64,000 nt of DNA from Henckelia pumila (taxonomy: Eukaryota; Streptophyta; Magnoliopsida; Lamiales; Gesneriaceae), in contig NC_133120.1 of NCBI RefSeq assembly GCF_033568475.1, positions 85,268,151-85,332,150 of the forward strand, written 5' to 3'. This document shows, piece after piece, positions 50,522-61,361 of this stretch; the first letter of the stretch is position 1; every line of letters starts with the position of its first letter. Below the pieces are notes generated by a model. That model had not been told where the DNA came from. It made no database searches and saw only the letters and a list, made by a program, of their open reading frames with translations. The position numbers and the translations under genes were made by a program.

Positions 50522-51863
50522 ACGCACTTTCGGCCAATTAGCATGTTGTGGTACATCATACATGTGCTGCTAATATTGCATAAATTGTGTTTTTTGTTTT
50601 TTTTTTTGTTTTGTTTTTTTAAGGGACGTTTTCATTCATTTACGCAGAAGTCCTTCGTTACAACAGAATGTATACGATAAAGGATAGATTAAACATACTC
50701 TAAATTAGAGCCTAATCGTAAACCTTTATTAGCAAGAAAATGTGTCATGTACATTGTTGAATGCCTTTTATTTTTTTTATGTTTTTTAAAAAAATGACCA
50801 AATAATCTTAGTGGCAGTTTGAAAAAGTACTTTAAAAGTTAGTGTTTTTTTTTTATAAATGAAATGATTTTAAGTATATGTTTGGACAAATTTTTTGAAA
50901 AATATTTTTAGAAAAGTATTCACCCAGACCCCAGTACATTTTTTAAGGAAAATCGAATTGTGTTATTTTATGTTTTAATTATATGCAATGATTGAAATCA
51001 AAACATATTACTTTTGAAATTCTAAAAATATAATATATTTTTTAGAATAATTATCCAAATGCATGTTTATCTTAAAGCAACTTTTAAAAAAATTTATAAA
51101 GAAATTTTTAAAAAAAACACTTTTATAAAAATATTTTTTTAGTAGTATACTTTTCAAATTGAACCTTAGTTTTTTTTTTCCATCAAATTAATAGAGGGAG
51201 ACGTTAAACAGGTTTTAAGAAATTAATATTTCTAAGATCAGATTTATCTGCAATTAAATTATTAGAATAACTCAAATTTAAGAGAAAAGGGGGGAAATGC
51301 CCACCCCCATCACATGCATCATTTCAACAAATTTACTTATAGAAGCTGGAAATAAATTTTGATGAGTATAATAGGACTCAGTACATAAAATATTAATTTA
51401 TTTAAAACGATAATGAGTGATTTAAGGTCTAGCGCGAGTAAAATCAGCGATACAGTTATAGTGTCTTACAAGTTACAATTATATCATTTTATGTGTCCGT
51501 AATTAATATTACGCGTATATAATACGAGAAAAAACCTTATGTAACAAATTGGTGTACGTAACAATGTCTTTTACACCAATTAGTTCTTGACATGCATATA
51601 CACGTTACAATCATATATATAGAGTTCAATTCCTGGTTTATATTAATTATTATTATTATCATATAAATATATATACATGTTCGATCAATTAAACAATAGA
51701 GTAAACACAATGAAAATATGCAATCCAATAAAAAAATCAGAACGAAATTAAATAATCAGGCTGGCTGTAAGGACTTTTCCCATGCCCCCAAATTTGATAC
51801 CATGCAGCTTTCATCTCTCTTAACCAAATTAGTGAAACCGTGCCATCCATCCCGCTGCCGCCA
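50522..51863. other. AT-rich spacer, possible LINE 3' remnant
   Basis: No gene. On the minus strand about 50770-50620 reads a short LANKGLRLGSN-like stretch followed by an A-rich run (T-rich on the plus strand at 50590-50622). It might be the last piece of a LINE RNase H and tail. This is weak. Confidence 0.3.
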
Positions 51864-52145
51864 CTACTGCCGGCCACCAGCTGACCGAGGCAGTGCACCA
51901 CCGGCAAAGTTCTTTGATTTGGTTAATGGGCAGCCTCCACCGCCGCCGCCGGGGGTGTTGGTGCAACCTGATGGGCCGGAGGGTGGGACTGGGCCTCTTT
52001 CAAGTGAATTAATGCTTATGCCCTTCAACTTTAAAACTTCCCAATGGTCATCTTGCAATAATCTACTACTCTGGCTTGGTTCGATACATAAAATTAAAAT
52101 GGTAGTAAGTACCGTAAGCAATGGTAAAATGAAAGAGCGTCTCAT
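51864..52145 (-). CDS. CTNIP/SCREW-like secreted signalling peptide precursor, 93 aa
   Basis: Single-exon small secreted protein and evident paralogue of the gene at 46873-47187. Signal peptide at about residues 5-26 (LPLLTVLTTILILC, cleavage near QSSRL). Spacer residues 28-49 include LKLKGISIN. The conserved core is RGPVPPS at 50-56, CTNTP with Cys61, a run of glycines, Cys72 in CPL, and FAGG at 80-83. CTNTP is one residue from the CTNIP that names the family. There are 10 residues between the cysteines versus 11 in the other copy. The two genes point toward each other. A larger open frame of 152 codons lies antisense over it (51718-52176) and is a shadow. Expected role: apoplastic peptide hormone acting in defence or water-loss signalling; inferred from family. 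Confidence 0.75.
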   Translation of the reverse strand: MRRSFILPLLTVLTTILILCIEPSQSSRLLQDDHWEVLKLKGISINSLERGPVPPSGPSGCTNTPGGGGGGCPLTKSKNFAGGALPRSAGGRQ

Positions 52146-52184
52146 TTTTGTTGCAATATGTGGAATTCTGCATTAGCTAGCCGA

Positions 52185-52193
52185 GTTTATATG
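52185..52193 (-). promoter_or_regulatory. TATA-like box of the second peptide gene
   Basis: CATATAAAC on the minus strand, about 40 bp before the ATG at 52145. If it is the TATA box the 5' UTR would be very short, so the true promoter may instead lie slightly further upstream. Confidence 0.35.
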
Positions 52194-52487
52194 AAAGGCG
52201 TGGGGAAAAAAGTCTTGTTTTAAGTCATTAGATTAGATTTAACAATTAACAGTAGAATGATGAATACTGAATAGACACGTCTTTTTTCAATATTTCAAAA
52301 TTCAAGGGGCAAAAAAGAGAGCTAAATTTGTTTTTAAATATTTCGAAAAAAATAAGAGAGAGAACCTTTTTTTTTTTTAAATTTAATATTGCATGATTTT
52401 TTATCAAATAAAAACCATATATTTTTCGAAAAAACAATTTTATGAGATAAACTGCATCCCTTGATTTTATGTATATATACGTTGGTT

Positions 52488-52682
52488 TTGACTGCTAGGA
52501 AAATATTTCTTTAGTGTTTTTGGTTGAGTCAAAATTATTCAATAAATTCTTTACGTTCAAAAAGAATATATAAAAAGTTAGGTACGCAATGTGTTAAACA
52601 AATATATATATATCTTGATTCCTAACTAGTCAAAACTACAAGGTTTCCACAAATTTGAAGTTGACTTGCTTGTTTGTTGACC
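52488..52682 (-). promoter_or_regulatory. W-box cluster upstream of the second peptide gene
   Basis: Five TTGAC(C/T) cores on either strand: 52488-52493, 52527-52532, 52628-52633, 52661-52666 and 52677-52682. They are 340-540 bp upstream of the ATG. TTGACY is the binding site of WRKY factors, which control defence genes. Confidence 0.5.
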
Positions 52683-52699
52683 CCCAATCAGAAATGGAG

Positions 52700-53331
52700 G
52701 GCTCGGTGAATAAAGAATGTAATACTAAATATATATTACAAATTATTCTTATAGTCCATTGAAGAATTTTGATTAAAAATAAAGAATACACAATCATTAA
52801 ATTTTATTATTTTCCTGTGTAGGTTTAGGTTTGGAGTTTCGTACCACTTTGTAAATGGTTACTACGTACGTAGTATGTTGTAGACTAGTGGGATTGAAGT
52901 TTCTTGGCTGCTAAGGCTGTTGCTGGAATATAATACGTTTGAACGTTGAATTTTATTTGGAAACTTTTTTCTCTAGTGTTATGCCTTCACAAACACGAAT
53001 ACACAATGAATTCCTATAGTAACTATTTCATAATTATCTTGGATCTACAAAAAATTATCACCACAAATTGCTATAGGAATGCCTTAATAAAAGTTGCTAT
53101 AGGAATATATGCATAAATAAAAATAAAAAAAGCTTGTTCGCTTGGTACTTTGATCGTACATCTTTACACATTAATGTTCATTAGCATTTTGCATTCGTAA
53201 TTGTTTTTTTTTAAAATTTTGATGTTTTACATCGGGTTCATCTTGATGTGCACATTTTCGACACATATGAGTTCGGGTCGTCAACAGGGGTTAGACGGAT
53301 CTATACAGATGAACAACAATAAGGGGTTTTA
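52700..53331. other. Spacer before the retroelement nest
   Basis: No gene. GAATTCCTATAGTAAC and TTGCTATAGGAAT tracts at 53009-53108 form short repeats around CTATAG. Boundaries undefined. Confidence 0.4.
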
Positions 53332-53510
53332 TGAAAATTGAGAGAACTTCATTAAAAGAAATGTATTGATTCAAAAATGAATTCTGGAATTGAATGTTTA
53401 CAAAGAAAGCCTTATGCGCCTTTTATAGGCAATACTAATACACGGGTTAACTTGCTAACTTGTTTAACTAACTAATCAACAACTAACAGTAATTATAACT
53501 AACTCTAACA
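53332..53510 (-). repeat. 3' LTR of a truncated copia element
   Basis: On the minus strand it starts TGTTAGAGTTAG at 53510, directly after a polypurine tract (TTGAGGGGGAA). It contains a TATAAAAGGC box (complement near 53418-53427). The low-coordinate end is a plausible CA at 53332-53333 but is not confirmed by a target duplication. Confidence 0.6.
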
Positions 53511-53517
53511 TTCCCCC

Positions 53518-53910
53518 TCAAGATGAGGAGTGAATGTTGTGAACTCCCATCTTGAACAAGAGAGTTCGCAATTGAGATGGCAGCAAGGCTTTTGTGAATA
53601 AATCTGCAAGATGGGAAGCAGATGAGACGTGCATGAGCTTAATGATTCCAGCTTGAACTTTCTCTCTCACAATATGGCAATCAATCTCGATGTGCTTAGT
53701 TCGCTCGTGAAAAACAGGATTAGAGGCAATATGTATCGCAGCTTGACTATCACAGAACAAGACTATTGATTCTCGACAGGGAACTCCAAGATCTTTAAGA
53801 AGAGATATTATCCATAAGACTTCACAAGTAGCTGCAGCCATTGATCGATATTCAGATTCAGCTGAGGACCTAGCAATAGTTTGTTGTTTCTTTGATCGCC
53901 AAGAAACCAT
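53518..53910 (-). pseudogene. Copia RNase H C-terminal fragment
   Basis: Open 130-codon fragment of Ty1/copia RNase [21 protein letters not shown], then [31 protein letters not shown] and [11 protein letters not shown]. The stop is at 53518. It is cut on its upstream side at 53911, where the next LTR begins, so the element's remaining parts must lie beyond the inserted sequences to the right. Confidence 0.85.
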
Positions 53911-53911
53911 A

Positions 53912-54722
53912 TGTAAGGGATAAGGGTTGCATATAAACTGTTTGAGGTGTTGTTACAAGGCGTTGGCAACACCTACAATAACACCTTGAGTAATTTGCAG
54001 CGGAATATATTTAAAGCGTAAATAAAATAAACAAGCAACCAAATAAATAGACTCAATATGATTTAAGCAAGAGTATAAAATACTCTTGCAGCGCCTCAGG
54101 GCAAAACTTCACTAGAAAAATAAATCAAAGAGTTTTACAAACCCTAAAACTAGTGATTATTGTAAAATTCAATTTCTCAAAACAAGTGAGAAAATAAAGA
54201 GTAAAAGTTCTCCTAAAAACATTCTATATGAAATAAAATGACGAAAAATAAAGTAAGGAGAAAAATCTTGAAGCCAACAACACGTGAGATGAAAACACTC
54301 TTCGATCAACTATCATCAAGTGTTCTTCACGGCTTCAAGTAATCACGACCGATACAAGCTTCAACAGCTATTTCTCAACGTACGTATATTGAAGCTTAAG
54401 AAACTCACGACCTCTCTCCCTTTTGGTCGGTCATGCCTATCTCAATATATAGGTAAAGAATCCTTCTTCAACATATTTCCTTGTAGACATAGGATTCTAG
54501 ATCTTGTTTCTTTTTGATCAAGTCAAATCTACATAGTAAAGGAATTAAATCATTAGAGATAAGATAATAAATATTATGATAAACTTAATCATATCTCAAA
54601 TCAAATTAAGCAAGGAAGTAAATAACTTATTTAAAATTACTTCATGTCCAAAAAAGGCAAAAGATATTAAATAAATTTTTTTTCAAAATAGGACGATTTT
54701 AAGGAATAAAATATTTCTTTCA
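53912..54722 (-). repeat. 3' LTR of a SIRE/Maximus-like copia
   Basis: TG at 53912 and CA at 54721-54722 bound an 811-bp unit. Outside it on the right is a pyrimidine tract (ATCTCCCCCTTTTTGCC), the complement of a polypurine tract. A TATA-type AATATATAG lies within. Only this one LTR is in the window. Confidence 0.65.
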
Positions 54723-55028
54723 ATCTCCCCCTTTTTGCCTTTCTGGACAAAACACATTTAATTCATAAACAGGTCAACACAACTCCCCCTTAATCAAAAC
54801 TCCCCCTGAATAGATTCTCCCCCTAAGTATATCCAGAGGTGTTGTCGCGAGATGTTGGCAACATCTAGCTATGACACCTTAAATCAGAAACCATAAGAGC
54901 AAGGAGAAATACAAATAAGAAATCATACCAGAGTTAACACCACATAAAAACAGTTTTGATTAGGATCAGGAAAAAAACAAAACAAACAAAATACTAGGAA
55001 AAACCAAAAAAAAAACTAAAAACTAAGA
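54723..55028 (-). other. SIRE-like 3' non-coding region with repeated polypurine tracts
   Basis: The minus strand carries several AGGGGGAG-type tracts (complements near 54724, 54783, 54800 and 54818). Multiple purine tracts before the 3' LTR are typical of SIRE-type elements. Confidence 0.6.
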
Positions 55029-56476
55029 TTAAAATTGATTGCTCTCGGATTCAGCTTCTTTTGTTTCATTTCTTTCTCCCCCTTTTTGTTCAGAAGGGCC
55101 AGCTCTGCTTAGTAGAGATTCATAGTGAGCCTTTAATCCTTCATAATAGGCTAGGTCAGCCTTTGCTTGTGCAATCTTCTGCTCAGCATGCACCAATTGA
55201 GCTTGTATGAATGCAGGATCAACATCATGAGCAGTAGAGTGGGGTACAAAAACAGCAGTGGCAGAGGAGGTGTTGGCAGCACCTGCGGCATCAGCTGACT
55301 CAGACCAAGGCAGGTCTATCTTCCGATTTCCTTTGAGCAATGCAGGTGCGATCTTTAGCAGTTCTCCTGGCTCAATAAGTACTTCATCATCATCCTTCTC
55401 AATCTCTTGAGACAGCATCATAGAATAGATGAGTGATGGATAAGGCAGCTTCAGTGTAGGTTGAGCACCGTCTGCAAAAGCCATGACTGTGTCAAACACG
55501 AGTCGGCCAAAGTTGAATGCAATTCCAGTACCAATAACATACAAGACAGGGGCTTGATGCTTGGTAACCACACTGGAATTTTCGGATGGAGTCCAAGTCT
55601 TCACAGCAATTTTATGGAGGACAGAGTAAAAAGAAGTGAGCTTGGCTGCTGGCAATTTCTTAGGATGAGCTGGGTAAACAGTTACATGTCCACCAGTGAT
55701 GACAGATGTAATCTCATCCATGGTAGGTAGAGCAGCATCATCAGAGGCAGGAGTCTGGAGAAATCCATTTATTATGGTCGGGCTGAAAGAGAAGATCTGC
55801 CCATGCACATAAACTTTCCCATACTTCATGTATCTAGGATCCTTCACAGCTTCAGTGAGATTGCAGTAGAACTCACGCACAGTTCTCTGCAATAAGGACC
55901 AGCAGTAGTAACGGTAGACAGTATATTCCTTACCTCAAAAAATCTCCCCATGTTCTGAGCTCCATAGCTCTCAACATCAATGTTATGCTCCTCCAAAAAC
56001 TCTCGATCAGCATAATTCTCCCAGCAATCAGCAATTGCCTTGGAGTAAAAAGCAGATGAATAGTACGAGTTTACCTGGTATTCTTCGCCTAAGGTGTTGT
56101 CCAAGGTGTCGGCAACACCTTCCTCAGCACCTTCCTCTTCTTGTTCAGAGTCATCAGAATTGGACTCTTCTTCCAACTTCTTCTCAGCATCTGAATCTTC
56201 ACTCGAATCAAAGCTGGAACTATCAGAAGGTTGAGGGCGGTTGTCAGCAAATTCTACGAGCATCTCCTCGTCTGGTTCATCTTCAGATTCTGGGACAGGA
56301 GAAGTAGCAGTGGATGTAGGCTTCTTGCCTTTAGACTTCTTCATTTTAGCCATGAATTGGGCTATTGACATTTCTTCTTCATCGGACAGAACAGGAGGAA
56401 CAGTAGATGTCTCCTCAATAGTAGGTACAGATGCAGGTGCATCTGTCTCATCCCCAGAGGTGAATTCAGTGTCCAC
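55029..56476 (-). pseudogene. SIRE-type extra ORF (env-like position), frameshifted
   Basis: Two overlapping minus-strand frames. The upstream one (56476-55844, 210 codons) starts with an acidic Ser/Glu-rich region, then NSYYSSAFYSKAIADCWENY. The downstream one (55892-55029, 287 codons) continues with REFYCNLTEAVKDPRYMKYG, VYVHGQIFSFSPTIINGFL and LPYPSLIYSMML, then a probable coiled coil at about residues 225-270. The domain resembles the so-called putative plant transposon protein. A single-base frameshift where the frames overlap (55844-55892) explains the break. The position between pol and 3' LTR fits the env-like ORF of SIRE copia elements; no envelope homology is visible. Upstream it is cut at 56545 by the next element. 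Confidence 0.75.
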
Positions 56477-56544
56477 CAGAGATGGTCTTGATGGTTGTCC
56501 TTTTCCACGGAATCGTTTTGAGGCAGTGTAATCTGGGTTGTATC

Positions 56545-59500
56545 TGTTGGAACACGGTCGTTCTCCGGATCGAAAAAGAAAGTGATACCCGGTGCAGCGA
56601 AAGTTTTAAATTTTTATATGGAACGATTTCATATGGATATCAAATTCCTACGATTAAAATTGATAACATAAAATTTAAACAATATAAATTTTACCTTAAA
56701 ATCTCGAAGAGAGATTATGGACACCAACAGATTAAACTGCTCTTGTTGTATATCCCAGAAACTGATGAACGAACAATTTTTCAATTAGGTCCACGAACAG
56801 AAGTTTAATCCCTCTGATAGACTGCACTAGAAAGTCTATCAGAAGTTTCTACGAAGAGATAGAACAGACATGATCTGTTAAATCAGTCTGCAAATTCAAA
56901 ATTTACAGACTAAATTTTCGAACACTATGAGAGGGAGAGGGAGGGGTCGGCTGAAAAACCCTAAGAGAGAGCTCTCTAGGTTTTCGAAATTTTGACCTGT
57001 GTTGTCTAATTTCTGCACTGCAATAACTTATTTATAATGTGGGCTGCTAACAGCTTAGGGCCCATTAGTCATAAGTTCAATCCTGACAAGCAAAGCCCGC
57101 ATGTTCAGAAATTAATATAAAATTCATCATGACTCAAATTGATAAACCAATTTCACCAATGTGCAAAGAAACCATTTCTGCATCTTTTAAAGTCAAGATA
57201 AATTTTCTGAATCCGAATTCAGTGATTTCCAAAAATGTCCATCACTATGTCATTTTAGGAAATTTTACTCCCTCTACTTTTAAATAAGAAGTCCCACTTC
57301 TTTATTCACTAAATTTAACTCTTTAAATTTAATTATCTCAACGGGGATTAAAAAATCCATTACTTGTGTGACCCTCAATGGTTCAGGGATACAGCTAGCC
57401 GTGGGCTCACAACTCCTTGTGACTCGAAACAACAATTTCCGACTTGCCCATCGAATCATGGTAAGAGCGCCTAGCAACATCGCCCCATGATTCCCTAGGT
57501 ATCACTGATAGTTCCTGCAAGAACCAATAGATTTTGGTTAGCGTATAGTACGGTCCCTTCATCCATATATCCCGATCGAATCAAGAACCATTGGTAAATC
57601 GAGAGTCTTTCGAGATTCGATAACTATGCAATGCATCTTGAAGATCAAATAGTGACATCACATGTGCTACTAGGAAACCAAGTAACCTAAAACATATCAC
57701 GTACTCTGGCCAGAGATTCGTCACACTAATATCTCCTCAGATTGCATAGGATATCCACACTTGCAAGTATGTGGTGAATCCTTGACAACAAAGCATCGAC
57801 TCCTATATGTGTCATAACTGTACCCAATCCCGACACCTGATGACCCCAATAGAGTCGATAAATGAGTCAAAGTACAGTACTAGCATATAGAGTCTCAATG
57901 ATCTTTCAAGTAGTAAGGACTAATGGTGTACAACCAAAACCGCGGACTTTATCCACTCGATAAGTGATAACCACTTGGAAAGTCCGGATAGGGTAGTTTG
58001 ATCATTCATCATATTAATATCCATTTGCATGCTTTGAACATCTCTATGTTCCATACCAATGAAACGTGGTACTCGGCATCGCAAACGCTAGTCTCAATCT
58101 CGAGCGATCCTTATCCTTATTAACAGACGGCTCAATCGACCAGGAACTGTTTAGAATATACAGTGACTTTAAGATGTGTTTCATGATAGCCATCCCCATG
58201 TGCTACCACATCTTACATACACTATAGTATATTCAAGGTCTTCATCTAAACATCTTATAGTATGTCACAACATAATAATATGATAAAAGATAAAGTAAAT
58301 GTCATTATAAAAGTGTAAATTATATTAACCAAAAGATTGTTTATACATTGAAACGACCCTAACTACTCGCTACTAGACTATAATTAAAATAAAGGAAAAT
58401 TACGGATTTTTAAAAATTTTGCCATGACCTATTTGTAAAACAAATAAGCCATCAAGACTCAAACAACAATTTAAATAAGGAAAGAAAATTGACTTCAAAA
58501 CTTAAGTGCGTTAAACATAAACATGCAATCCTAGTAACCACCTCCCGATTACAGCATAAAGTAAACTAAAGCATTTAAAATTAATTCCAACGATAATCAT
58601 AAACTTGCAAAAGCGGAAAACGTACTTCAAAACATAAGCTGTAGCACAGGGAATGCACATCCTGGCTATAAATACTACAAGATCTCAAATAATACTTCAT
58701 TATTACAAATTTGATAACTGTGCGGAAAAACATAAACTAAAAGGAAGCAACGGTCACTGGGCCTTGCACTACCGATGGCCTCATCCCAGTAGATCACGCC
58801 CCTCCGTCTCCTCCACAAAATCCTCACCTGCAAACATTCAAGCATAGTGAGTCTAAAGACTCAACAAGCATAACTAGGATAATAACAAGGGTTTAAAATA
58901 CGTGATGCAAAAACTCAACTTAAACTGTAATATGCATGAAACTAGAAAGATATAGAAATCATGAATTAATGAACTCACACTATGATAAACTTTAACTTTC
59001 ATAACATTCAACTTAGACTCATGCATAACTGAAAGACTGACATCAATGCAAAACGAGTCAACTAAAATTGTGAAACTTTAACTTTTAAACTTTTCTTTAC
59101 TTTTTCCTCTTAGAAATCCGATCCCTGATTTGTGACCCTCTGTTTCGATCATGATCATGGCTGCAGTGCACTATGCCGGCAAGACGACGAGATTTCTCCC
59201 GACGAACTTAACCCCTCTATGGCAAGGAGACCGAGATGCCTCCCGATCCCACATTGCCCCTCTGTGGCAAGGGTAAACAAGATGTCTCTTGCTCCTTGCC
59301 TAACCTCTATAACCTCTTGGTGAGTAGACCGAGGCATCCCCCGGCCTAGCAACACCCCTCTTGTCACAAACAGATCACTTCATTCAAAAATATTTGCTTT
59401 CTTTTCCTTTTTCATTTATAAAGACTCAACTCATACATTAAATGGCATGCAAACAAGTAAACTTCCTTTTTCTTTATTAAACTCAAAAACACGTCAAATG

Positions 59501-61347
59501 CACACGAATAAGCAATCTTTAAGACATGAGACTCGACTCGAAAATGTGAGTTTAAGGTGGATGAGTGGCTGCCCCTAAGCCCAAAGAAGACAACTTACCC
59601 AACAAAATCCTCAAACTTGACTTAACTCGAGCAAGTAAACCGAAAAGCCCTTAACTTTGTCATGCCTTATCCAAAACCCGTCCCGCTTGAACCGACACTC
59701 AACAAACACTCCAAATCATCCCAAGGAATAGGTGGTATCATCAAAAATCAAAAGAGCAAATTTACAAAACACAAAAATCGGACAGCCCCTATTCAAAGAA
59801 AAAATCTGCACTTGCACCCAATTTTGAAAAATCCATAACTCACTCAATTCTTATCCGAATCGAGCCCATTTTATATCGACGCGACCACAACGTCATGAAC
59901 TTTACCATGGAATAGCCTAACCCTGCCCAGACCTCAGCCACGACCCTGCCCTGCCCCGTGAACAGTGCTGCCCTGCACACACACACCTCCAATTCCAACA
60001 ATTCAAACACTTAGCCCACTTTCCTCAACTTATCTCCACACCAAACACCCAAACACCTCAAATAACCTCTCTTAGGACTTTTCCCAAACACTTGGGCTAC
60101 ACTCAATCCACACTTTCACAACACATATCAAGAACATCAAGAATTAACCATCAAAACTCCAAAATGTTGAACAATCAATCAAGACCAATGCAAGACCATT
60201 AAATACTTCAACATCAATTAAATTTCAGCCCCTACACATGCAAAATTTCGAAATTTAGGTCCTTATACATTCTGAAAATTCAAATTTTGGCAAGAACATC
60301 CATATAAATCCATGTCATTGCACATATACTCAACATTAAATCACATAAACTCAATCCCATAACACATTTAGCAAAATCAGCCCCTTAAATGCCCAAATTC
60401 GAAACCCTAACATCACAACATCATGCATTTTTGAAATTATTGCAAGAAGTCTTAAGGGTGGGGGTAGATATTGCTTGAATGTTAGCCCAAAGAAATAGTT
60501 ACACTTGCCTTCACCAATCTACCAACAAATTTCGAACAAGAAGAGGAGATGAGAGTGGAACTTCAACCAAACACCAAGCTAAGCACCTAGGGGAGCTTCT
60601 CCGGTGGCTGGGACGGCGGCAGGTGGCGGCGGACGGCGGCTGGGCGGCGGCTGGAGGGGTTGGACGGCTTCTTCAAGGGAGAGGGGAGAAGTGGGCGGCT
60701 AGGGCTAGGGTTTGGGAGTTAGGGTTTGTGTTTTGATTTTTTTAATTGAAATGTTTTAATGATAGTGTAAATTAAAAGTGTAGTGTATTGTGTGTAGTGT
60801 TTTAAAATTTCACTTGTACTAGCAAAAGTACTACTTGTACTATTAAAACTTTTTACCTCAAACTTTTTGCTATTTTCAAACTTCTAAATTTAAAATTTCA
60901 ACTCACAACATTTTGATTGAAATTCCACTAACCCGGATTTAATAAAATCCTATTTTATGGAAAATTTAGGAAATAACCCAAGAAAATGATAAAATTGCTT
61001 TTTGACCCCTAAAAGTTCAAAATTTACATTTTTGGCCAAAACCCCCCTTTTACCTCTAACTTAAAATCTTAAAATTAAAAATCTTGAAAATAAACCACCG
61101 AAGCCCACCGTCGTCGCCTGCCTGGATAAAAATTACTAACTAAACAGTTCAAGGCATTTAATTCAAATAAGTTAAGCAAGGCTAACTTTAACTGAAACTT
61201 AAACAATTAACTTCAAGAAATTTAAAATATAAATACTGAAAATAATTTTAGGCATGATTTTCAAATTTTAGAAGTTCTTGGTGCTACATACATAGAGTCA
61301 TAAAAGCCCTTAGCCACAAGTTGGCTCACCGGGCACCCACTCTTTCA
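56545..61347 (-). repeat. 3' LTR of a third copia element, split by a solo LTR
   Basis: TG at 56545 and CA at 61346-61347, with a polypurine tract complement (ATCTCCCACTT) just outside. Removing the inserted 58349-61288 and one copy of its target duplication leaves an LTR of about 1.86 kb. The LTR interior contains long non-coding sequence with no gene. It sits in the SIRE-like ORF region, so it is younger than that element. Confidence 0.8.
58349..61288 (-). mobile_element. Solo LTR, 2.94 kb, probably Ty3/gypsy
   Basis: TG at 58349 and CA at 61287-61288, flanked by the 5-bp duplication TACAT (58344-58348 and 61289-61293). I see no second LTR, primer binding site, or retroviral coding inside, so it is one LTR left after recombination between two. 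The minus orientation is inferred from GC-rich CCGCCGCC sequence and telo-like CCCTAACCCTAA (complement near 60700-60730), which look like an LTR transcript leader. Starts such as TGTAGCACC and GGTCGTTTCA ends are common among gypsy LTRs. Confidence 0.8.
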
Positions 61348-61361
61348 ATCTCCCACTTGCC

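Noticed and set aside
51718-52176. 152-codon plus-strand ORF
   Set aside because: It is antisense to the peptide gene at 51864-52145, which has a signal peptide and a core conserved in the paralogue; the plus-strand protein has neither.
56035-56808. Plus-strand ORFs over the SIRE ORF and LTR edge
   Set aside because: Antisense to the acidic region of the SIRE ORF or crossing the LTR junction at 56545.
58653-60736. ORFs in the solo LTR (58653, 59132, 59155, 60479)
   Set aside because: Short frames in LTR sequence with no domain; the alanine/glycine-rich one follows from the CCGCCG tract.
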